Origin: Ciona savignyi
Taxonomy: Eukaryota; Chordata; Ascidiacea; Phlebobranchia; Cionidae
Direction: 5' to 3'
Assembly (NCBI GenBank): GCA_000149265.1
Contig: CH003313.1
Span: 1,446,803 to 1,510,802, forward strand
DNA length: 64,000 bases
Shown here one piece after another: positions 11,001 to 24,100 of the stretch. Every line of letters begins with the position of its first letter. The stretch's first letter is position 1. Under the pieces are notes generated by a model. That model made no database searches. It saw only the letters and a program-made list of their open reading frames with translations, and was not told the DNA's origin. A program made the position numbers and the translations under genes.

Positions 11001-13308
11001 TAATCAACATCATACTTTCTAATGAAAACCAATACATGGTAGCCACAGCATAATATAACAAGCACAATACCATGCAGAGCTCACTGTAGTGAAAGTGAAA
11101 CCCAATTCACTTCTTCAACGACTCAAATTCGCTTCCCCATCGGTTGGAAAGAGAAGGATCGCCAGAAAAGGTTGGTTGTGTGGTTGGTTGGTTGATAGTA
11201 TCCACCATCCCTGTGTGGGTTGTGCAACTGTGGTTGTAAAAGGGGATTTTAGATGATTACCTTGTACCTACTGATTAGTAAGTGCCTTGCCCAGGCACAC
11301 CACCAAGCAGAAGTGTGTCTGGATCAAAACCAGAATCTTTCTGGATTTAAAAACTGTGGCAAAACAGCTGTAATATTGTTTTATGTGTCTAGTAGGGTTG
11401 ATAAGACTAAACTAGAATAATTATCCAATTATTGCCTGAATTCTTTAATAGTTTTTCTCGGCTGTCTGTAGAAAAAGACATGACCAAATAGGTATGTGGT
11501 TCAGTCTTTATCCTGACTACTTTTTCTGTGACCATATTCCTGTGTTTTTCAAATTTGAATTAATATTAAATAAACCAGACATGCAGTAAATCGATTGAAC
11601 TATCACTATGTGTAACACGAAGGGTCTGTTGTTCTGTCCATTCAATGATTTAAATTATTTTAAATTTAATTTAAATGAATGATTTGTAGAAACCAAGAAG
11701 ATGCATCATCTGAGCGTTGATACTTTGGCCACCACTGTATCTGAAGACAGCGACCAAGGTAGAGGTTGTAGCATGGATGTGGCAAGCAAGAAGAAGCCAT
11801 TAAATGTATTTGACCTGAGTATCGAAACTCTTATATCAATGAACAAGCCATCGGGTGAGGTTTGTCATGAGGATGTTTCAACTGAGTGTGTACATGATGC
11901 ATTGGTAGCAGAGGAAGCAAGACACTCTGAATTTTTAATCTCCACATCGGAGGAGCCAGTGACCATGTGTGCCCAACCAACACTTGATGACTTGGAAAAA
12001 TCCACCAAACCAAGCCAAGATGGCCTGCATACATCCACCCAACCAAGCCAAGGTGACCAAGACAAACGCGTCCAGTCACAGCAAGATGACCTAAATAAAT
12101 GCACCTCACCAAACCAAGATAATCTGGATAAGTGCATTCAACCCTGTGAAGACGACCTGGATAAATCCACCCAACCAAGCCCAGATGACCTGGATAAATG
12201 CTCCCAGTCACAGCAATATGTCCTGAATGAATGCCCCAAACTAAGCCTAGATTACCTAGATAAGTGCACCCAGCCAAGCCAATATCACGTTGATAAGTGC
12301 ACCCAGCCAAGCGAAGATGACCTGGATAAATGCGTCCAGTCACAGCAAAATGACCTGGATGAATGCACCGCACCAAACCAAGATGACCTGGATAAACGTA
12401 CCCAACTAAGCGTAGATGACCTAGATAAGTGCACCCAACCATGCAAATATCATATGGATGATCCTGATGATAACTGCACCCGACCATGTGAAAATGACCT
12501 GGATAAATGCACCAAACCAACCAAACCAAGCCAATGTGACCTTGATGAATGTGCTGATTTATTAAACGAGCTAATTGACAAGGTGGTGAGCAAAACTAGA
12601 TTAAAGGTTCCCCCTTCAGCTTCCCCCCTCACTCGATCACGTGTGATATCACGGTATAGTGGGTTGGCGTACAAACGTGGATTGCGGGATTCCACATCAC
12701 TTATCCCCGTCTATGCAGCTCGCTGGAAATCCGCCATCCGCAAGCCCAACGAGGGTTCATCAGGCCCCATTCCTCCGAGCAGAATTCCGACCCTCCATGC
12801 ACAAGAAGCCCATCACAATGACGAGAACCAGCCACTAGTAATCACAAACCAAATGACGCAATCCACCACCGCATATAACACGTCTACTAGGATGATCGCT
12901 AATAGACCAACACACCCTGAAATGCGATGCCGAATTCCACAGAACAGGTTGAAAACATCGGAACGAGGCAAGGTCCGCGCAGCCATCCAGCACTTTGACC
13001 GACTAGCAAACGGCAAGCTGAAGCTGCCGCCTCTGCCTTATAAAAAGCGCACAGCTTGTATGGAGTTGGACCGCAACACGATACACAAGAGACCAGCCAG
13101 CAATCGGGAGCTTCGCAGCGCGACTGAAGCACCCGCCGAAGCAATCAATAAACTGTCTGGCAACCGAACGAAACCACACAAAGCACACGCTAATGTGATC
13201 GAGAACCTAAATTCTCGTGATTATTTAGATTTCTCGCCGGTGAAACGTGCGGCACCAGTGCAGCCTCGCTCCCGTGCCCCGATGTGCTTGGATGTCCATC
13301 CTGTTTAA
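5026..13308 (+). CDS. ARHGAP11A: ARHGAP11A-like Rho GTPase-activating protein (14 exons)
   Basis: RhoGAP that would stimulate GTP hydrolysis on Rho-family GTPases; vertebrate ARHGAP11A acts on RhoA in cytokinesis. Exons: 5026-5273 (contains a 100-N gap), 5542-5625, 6149-6268, 7094-7258, 7580-7683, 7966-8102, 8378-8503, 8905-8970, 9294-9360, 9779-9852, 10349-10412, 10616-10728, 11078-11170 and 11690-13308. All joins keep phase. The RhoGAP domain spans exons 2-6: DTEGLFRKRG (arginine-finger region) in exon 3, NLFTLFLRQLPQHLFP in exon 4, LATILAPNIV in exon 6. Exon 7 ends in KRRRSFAG, matching the basic motif after the GAP domain in ARHGAP11A. The basic, low-complexity tail is long. The last exon carries an 11-residue tandem repeat (11971-12552) absent from vertebrate relatives as I know them. 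An AATAAA lies at 13452. The next gene, RAB1A, is in the same direction 1.8 kb on. Exon boundaries are inferred by hand. Confidence 0.88.
5146..5245. other. Assembly gap of exactly 100 N inside coding exon 1
   Basis: The sequence before the gap ends ACGTAGACTGT and the sequence after it begins ATACGTAGACTGT, so 11 bases repeat across the Ns. Collapsing the repeat gives a continuous reading frame into TGTGAAACAAGCCAG|GTAGGT. The gap is probably of zero or negative length. Confidence 0.7.
6294..6572 (-). mobile_element. tRNA-derived SINE, diverged copy in ARHGAP11A intron 3
   Basis: Same family as at 4081: GATATTCATG...TATCCCC at the left, GACTAGCTAGCG and GTTGAAAGG near the right. The tRNA head is degraded. 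Confidence 0.7.
6930..7010 (+). mobile_element. hAT-type MITE, right-end fragment
   Basis: Ends TTGTCTTGCGG...CTGGTTGCAGAGCATTG, matching the right end of the complete elements at 22727 and 36850. The left end is not recognisable. Confidence 0.5.
7360..7433. repeat. GC-rich inverted repeat / hairpin in ARHGAP11A intron 4
   Basis: Left arm 7360-7381 (CAGTGTGTAGGCAGTGTGGGCA) pairs with right arm 7414-7433 (TGCCCACACTGCACACACTG): 20 pairs with one 2-nt bulge and a 32-nt loop. It could be a small RNA hairpin or a transposon remnant. Confidence 0.6.
8576..8672 (+). repeat. Degenerate tandem repeat, about 18-20 bp unit
   Basis: Imperfect units of the form TAGTAACACTCTACTTTAT repeated about five times in ARHGAP11A intron 7. 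Boundaries are approximate. Confidence 0.4.
10107..10128. repeat. (TA)n microsatellite
   Basis: Short run of alternating TA in ARHGAP11A intron 10. Confidence 0.7.
11971..12552 (+). repeat. In-frame 33-bp (11-residue) coding tandem repeat with 44-residue super-period
   Basis: About 17 units resembling TQPSQDDLDKC lie in the last ARHGAP11A-like exon. Most end in a Cys preceded by Lys, Glu or Asn. The variant beginning xQSQQ recurs at every fourth unit (three times) and is followed by a variant beginning TSPNQ, PKLSL or TAPNQ, so the array appears to have grown in blocks of four. One unit near the end carries a 4-residue insertion (DDPDDNC). Confidence 0.9.
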
Positions 13309-13451
13309 AGTGGCTTGCCACTGTAGGTGTAGATGTTATATGTTGCCGCAACATTCTGTATATTTGATATTATGAAATGAGTTGAATTATGTAGAAATAC
13401 ATTGCCACCGGCGTGTTTGACTCCATCGTTTTTATTATAATCGATGCCATA

Positions 13452-13457
13452 AATAAA
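13452..13457 (+). terminator. Poly(A) signal candidate, ARHGAP11A-like gene
   Basis: AATAAA 144 nt after the stop codon in AT-rich sequence. Confidence 0.5.
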
Positions 13458-14112
13458 AACATACCTGAGCGTATTCTTATCATGGTAGGAATCAAATCAA
13501 TTATCAACACCTTGTCCACAAAGACCCAGAGGAGGATTTATTGTGAACGTTCTTATTTCGAGAAAAATCCAATATTGTGAGGTAGCGTAGAATGTGGCGT
13601 TAAAAAGAATAGGGAGCATTCGTGTTTGGTTTGAGATTAGGTTCTTGCATTGTCTGCACGGTTGTTTACTCTACTACGGTGACATAAAAAATGAACACTT
13701 AATTATATTCGACCGGAAACACGTACAACTGTCTAAGTCCGTGTTATAACGCCCTGTGTATAATCAATACTGCAACTGTGAGTATGATAGAACGACTGAT
13801 ATTATTATGGGCGTTATACAAAATATGCTTTTATCTCTCCAATTCACACTGGCCTCGTGAAAAGTACTATCACTAAAATTTTGACAATATTCTTAGGACC
13901 TGCTACAACTTTAAACTGAACTTAAGGTATAAAGGTAATTTCGAGGTGCATCCTCAACGCACATTCCCGACAAAACAGGTAAAAGGCCGATCAACACTAC
14001 TCGATAAAAACTTAAAGTGTTTACCCAACATCACTCCCAGCTTTAAATGTTAAGCCAGGAAGTGATTTATTTCATTTATTACCCAGGCTAAGTTTGAATC
14101 CATGATTAAACC

Positions 14113-14206
14113 CGACGGTGGGCGCGAGGTGATCTGACGCGTGCCCGTGTGTTAACCCCCTTGGTTTTCCCATTCACGGGGATAAACATGAATATCCTAT
14201 CCTATG
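14113..14206 (+). mobile_element. tRNA-derived SINE, 3' fragment
   Basis: GACGGTGGGCGCGAGGTGATC through CCATTCACGGGGATAAACATG to the ATCCT tail; the tRNA head is absent. Confidence 0.75.
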
Positions 14207-14534
14207 ATTTATTATTTTACCGGACTGTTTTGAATCCATGGTGGGCCATCACTACGACCGCTTTTAGTTTTAGTAAAACACTGATTCACTCGGTTAGGGT
14301 GATCTACCAAGTACCTTTCCAAAGGACACAACTGACAGAATAAGTCATCAGTCACAGGTTTTGATTCCACAAGTTTTACGATGGTGCGCACGCGGTGCTT
14401 GAATAATTAAATTGTTGCAGACGACCAACCTAAAGAAACTAAACTTACTAAATCGTAAGGAAGAGACACATACATAGAGCTTGGGGCCACTAAATTTGAC
14501 GTTGCACAAATGGATCCCGAAAGCACATGCGGTT

Positions 14535-14552
14535 CGACGCGTGCACGCGTCG
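14535..14552. repeat. Perfect 18-bp CpG-rich palindrome
   Basis: CGACGCGTGCACGCGTCG equals its own reverse complement. It lies about 600 bp upstream of the RAB1A start codon in otherwise AT-rich sequence. Confidence 0.8.
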
Positions 14553-15149
14553 CACTCAGGATGTCATAACAAAAAAACACATAACATAACGACTGCTTGT
14601 AGACTATACTGGAATATCACATGACTAGCGCAAGCAAATCATGCCACGTCTTTTCAGTGACGTAATAAGTGCTGAGTTCAATTGCTAAACTCCTTTATGT
14701 CCAAACAGAAAGACAATTTATATTATAACAATTCAATCTTCGATATTGAGAAAGTTATCGTTGTGTTGTATTAACGGTTCTGTTATGTGGTATTGTGGGG
14801 AGAAAACTAAAAGGATTATGACATTAGAGTTAGTTTTAAAGATGGGGTTTAAGTTAGGGTTAGTTTTGGGGTTGAGATTAGTGTTTAGGGCAGGGTTTAA
14901 ATTAGTTTCCATAATTTTAGTGGGTAGTTTCCCTCCTTTATTGTGGAGAGTTAGAAATCAATGAATTGGACTGTTTGACATAATTGTAGTTCGTGTTCTT
15001 TTTCCTTCACTATCATTTTTTAATTAATCCACTACGTTTGGTCACAGAGATATAGTAAGAGAAGGTATTACATACGAATATTTCCTCTACACAACACCTG
15101 ATTATAACCAGCAAACAAGAGGACATAGATATCATAAGAAGATCGGGCC

Positions 15150-19283
<4,134 letters not shown>

Positions 19284-21097
19284 CTTCTTCTCCACTTTTT
19301 TCCGTTGCATTTATTCGTGATTGGTCGATTTGATGACATGACCAATGATTGCCGAGGAAAACACCGTGTATTATATCGACTACTAATTACCTGGCTCAGT
19401 AATCAACATAGGACCTTCTGCTATTAAGAATATATATCTTATTTATTGTTACTATTAGTTTTCACATTGTTGCGCTTGACATATAGTCAAATTCTTTCAT
19501 GGTGGTTTTACTGTTAATTTGCTTAGTCTAATGCACATTATGCTTCTGTGTACAGTCCAGATGATCCTACCATTGATAACACACGTCAAACTAGTATTAA
19601 GTCCACTTGGTTTAGTCGCAAATCTGGGCATTTGGTTAATTGAAAAAAACTTATTGTTGTGTATTGTACATTTTATGCTTTGTATGTTTCTAGATGAATA
19701 CTTCAGTGAATTTTTCAATTGAAAGATTTTATCCTTTGCTTGATTGGATCCGCAATGCATCCAGTAGAGCCATATGTGATGTGTCCCCATAACCCCAATT
19801 ATTCCTAATCCGTGTTGATCATCGGAAGCAAACCACGTGAAAATAAAACTGAACTGAAATTGCATCATTCTCCCCAAGCAAATAGAACTGACTTGAGTCC
19901 ACTGATAATGTCAGAGCGGCATTTTCCTTTGATATGGGTTTCCTTCAATTTCAAAGGAAACATATTTTTATCTTTAGGACCTTTTTATTCTGTGTAACAT
20001 TTGTTACCGGCATGCCCTGTCGTTGTGTCCTTGAGTAAAACCGGTTGTATAATTCGGCTGAAATTTCCAGTAATCCTTGCTGGTAGTTTTGCGTCGACCT
20101 TTATTTTTACCCAAAAATTATAAGGGTAATTGCCATTAACAAGAAAAATGTAAAAAACAGGTCAATTTTGGCGTTATCTTTAAGCTGAAAAGATATATTT
20201 ACTCCAAATTTCTAAGAAACTTGAATGATATAAAACATTAATCGGGAAAACACAACTTAAATTAGAATAACCAAGTTAATCTCTGAAATAGAATGTACAT
20301 AAGAAATTATAAATGCACTATTATCTATTAAGTGTAGAAACATTAAGACACTTTAAATAAATAGATAGAGAATTAAAAGATGAGCAAAAAAGATGTGTAC
20401 ACCCCATACCGATCTTTTTCTGGAAATCCCAAGAAAATCAATTCCACTAAACCTAGTGATCAGTCTTATTTATATTCCATATCTAATGAGGAGAAATGTT
20501 CAATCTAGTTTAATTTTGTGGAGGTGTTAGCTACTATAAAGTGAAAAATTTTGAGTGAATTGCCTTAGGGAAATACCTTAAAGACCCAAGAATATAAGCA
20601 TGACGGCCATTTTGACAATTTTAAGTGACAAATATTCGTTGACAGCTGATATTTTGGGACTGGTAATGATGATTTACTTTAAATTGTAAAAAAGATATAC
20701 AAATTAAACTAAAAAATGAATATACAGACTCTACATGCCCTCAATACCATAGAAAACCCCTTAAAATATTTAATACATAGGGGATATATAATACACAATA
20801 ACTGTACATAAAACAGCAAACACTTTAAACATAGTGAATTACATGCGACAAAAATCAATTCGGATATTAACCATTAACCGTTTTCCTGGAAATTTGTATA
20901 CGCTCAAACTAGAGATTAGTATGCTTTAACACTCCATAATAACAGGAATAAATAATTGAGTTTCATTTCTGTTTGCATAAACGTATATCAGACAGTCAAA
21001 ATGGGTTTTAAAAACATCGTTGGCTGACATATAGTTGACACTACAATATTTTATGACACTTTAGTAGAAACACCAATGACTTGATATAAAATGTTTG
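19284..21097. other. Spacer between convergent RAB1A and HMBS genes
   Basis: AT-rich, about 1.8 kb. It contains the 3' UTRs of both convergent genes. I see no further coding exon; short ORFs at 19497-19877 and 19519-19722 lack conserved motifs. Confidence 0.4.
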
Positions 21098-21103
21098 TTT
21101 ATT
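21098..21103 (-). terminator. Poly(A) signal candidate, HMBS
   Basis: AATAAA on the minus strand 66 nt after the HMBS stop codon. Confidence 0.6.
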
Positions 21104-21168
21104 CAAGGTGCAACAACATTATGATTATTATACAATTACTGCATAAGCTTGCATAGAAGATAGAAACA

Positions 21169-24100
21169 TCAAATAACGTCGTCGACCCTCTCCATGTTCT
21201 GGCGACGAGCTTCATCCAGTATTTCCCGAGCTCCCTTACCCAGCAGCAGTAGCGCAAGATCACGACCCAGATGTCCGGCCACTTTCAACAACATGGGGTG
21301 GATGAATCGATGACTGGTCGTGATGCTCGCAAACTCACAACAACTCTCAGGATCAACCACCTCCAACTGTGTGGAAGCAACAATCAAACAATGGAGTTGG
21401 TGTAAATCTAATTGAAACTACTCTGTGCAACTAAGACAATAGTGTTGTGTAAAATTAATGAAAAGTACTTCATACAATTAAAACCCAACCCTTTTACTGC
21501 TACGGACCAGTAAAAATTTAATAATTTTACTGAGGACCAGTGAGAGAAATGTTGAATATTTGCACACAAAGCCTTCTAGAAAAAACGTACTAACAAGCGA
21601 GCAATATTAGAGATGAAAATTGATAAAAAAAATTATTACCTTTAGGACATTGCAATAGAACAACTTTTTTCTACATTTTAATTCAAAATTGATTTTGTGT
21701 GAAGGAATAAATGTGTATGATTGAGCATTGATGACTTACCACATGTTGGTCTTCCACAAGCAAAGATGTTTGCATCGTTTCAAGCAGCGATTTAGAGCCG
21801 TCTAGATTAAACACCGCTCCCTTCATGTACAGCTGGGTGGAAGGGGTTCGAATAAATAATTGCCAAAAATTTAAATTTAAAAATATTCAAAAGTGCTCCA
21901 TTAGCCAATAAAAGTAATTGATTTGTCTGACAGATTAGTCTGGTGGGTTAGTGCGTCAACTTTCAGCCAAATAGTTGCAGGTTCCAAACTGGTCGCTGGC
22001 TGGTTGGTTGTGTCCTTGGGTAATGCACTTAACGGACATAGCCTAAACCGCAAGGTAATCTAAAGTTTGCCTGGTGTTAAACCCCTTGTTTGTCCCATTC
22101 ACGGGGATAAACATGAATATCCTATCCTGATCAATGAATGGAGAATAAATGTTACCAAACAACAAACTTACTCTTTTTACTTCAAAAATAAAAATAAATC
22201 TTTTCTACATGCCACCTTATATATTCAGACACAGACAGTCTTAAACCAATAAATGTGTAATTAAAGGAATTAGCTACATATTGCCTCGTGTATTGGATAG
22301 GATTTTCACATTATATCCTTGTTCAAAACATCGTCCCATTACCTCCCGCGTTCTGTTACATGATAGGAGCTATTTTTGAGTGTTGAATATGACTATTAAA
22401 GCTGGTAGTAAATGCGATTGTGTTAAAAAGAAGTGTCAACATAAGTGAACAAACCTGGTCATCTTCGATCCAAGAATGAACAGCTTGTGGCACCGAGCAG
22501 CCTCCTCCCTATGGATTCTCCTGGTTAGTCATACATACAAATACAACAGATGCTTATTGAGAATACTTATTAATATCTAAGTGTGGGTGCCGATGACAGT
22601 TATTATTACACTAACAATTAGATTACATCAGACCCAGTGCTGAGACACAATAGTGTAGAAAGTAGTTGGGTGGTGATTGAATCCAACATCTGCCCGGTCC
22701 CTCTTCTTCATCCCTATCCCCTAGACCAGTGCTCCGCAACATTTTTTTAGTCGAGGCACATTTAGAAACGTACTAAATTTGATGGCACATTGCAGTCAAA
22801 ATTGTACAATGTGAGGTCTTCTGACATTTAATATTATATTAGCAAAGGGTCTTATAGGCATAATATTCAAATTTGCAATAACTAAAATCCCTTTATTTAT
22901 TAAAAACTGTGTTTTAAAAATTTTGTGGCACACCTAGCATTGTCTTGCGGCACAGTAGTGTGTTGCGGCAAACTGGTTGCGAAGCACTGCCCTACACCAC
23001 ACAGCCGGACTATTTATTCAACCCACCAGTGTTTTAAGGAAAGCTCTCTCAGCCACCGTTCTGATGACAGTATCTTTGTCATGCAGCTGCGACACCAGTT
23101 TGATGCTCTGCATGTCATCTGCACGCGTCTCAATCCCAAGCGCTCCCTGCCCAATCGCGTACAAACACTCATCGGTCTGGTGGAAATACCAAAATTTCAA
23201 TGAAATGATTGAAATTAAGTCAATAAAGCAACCTTCTGCAAGCCTATTGCTTTAGGTGGCATCAAGGCATCATGCCACAATTCAGTCAGTAGTTCTGCTA
23301 CAAACAATTTAAAAAAAAATAGAAAAAAACATAAGGGAAGTACAATCTAAATGTGCATTCTTTGTACTTAAGATGATCTGGGCATGACTGCCTATTTTAT
23401 TAGTTCCAATTATTGTTTTTTTTTGTCTAAAAACAACCTAAATATATACAACATATAGTAGAATTCTGTTTAATAAAAACAATGCCAGTGTGACTTGTTA
23501 ACTCTATGTGCATATTCTTATTAATTACAAGCGAACAGATGTTAGTAAAAAACATTGGGAAGAATTTATCATAAGGATATTCTAAAATCGACAGAATTGC
23601 CAGGAACTGAATTTAGCGACCCGACAGAAAATTTTTTAATAGAGATTCCCAACCAGAATCCCCACCCATTCGAATACAAGTAACAAAAAAGCATAGCAAG
23701 CTATAAAAAGCCTTCTTACAGTGAGTATGTAGGAGATACGTGGAGACCACCCCATGCGCTTGACTCCTGCGACAGCCAGAATTATCGCAGCGAAGTCGTC
23801 TCCATTGTCCAGCTTCCGTAGCCTCGTGTTCAAGTTACCTCTCTGTTAATTATCAATGTGTTAGTGGCTTGTAGCAAGAAGGACAGTTTTGTCTTTTATC
23901 ATGCTGTTAAGGTCAGATAAATCTAATTCATAGCCAGACCTATTACTGATATGTGTCCGAGTAATATCCGGCCCGTTGGTGTAACGGTTAAGTGCGTCGC
24001 CTTTCAATCGAAAGGTTGCAGGTGCGAAACTGGTCGCTAGCTAGTCGGTTGTGTCCTTGGGCAAGGCACTTTACGGATATTGCTTGAACCCAGCGGATTA

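Larger units (their letters stand above)
13458..15149. other. Spacer between ARHGAP11A-like and RAB1A genes
   Basis: Holds a 3' SINE fragment (14113-14206), a CpG-rich 18-bp perfect palindrome (14535-14552) and a G/T-rich tract with TTAGGG-like words (14817-14910). No coding exon recognised apart from RAB1A exon 1 at its right end. Confidence 0.45.

Noticed and set aside
11831-12529. 232-codon minus-strand ORF as a gene
   Set aside because: It is the mirror of the 33-bp coding repeat of the ARHGAP11A-like exon, whose frame continues in phase from 13 upstream exons.
19497-19877. 126-codon minus-strand ORF between RAB1A and HMBS
   Set aside because: No conserved motif; AT-rich 3' flank of convergent genes.
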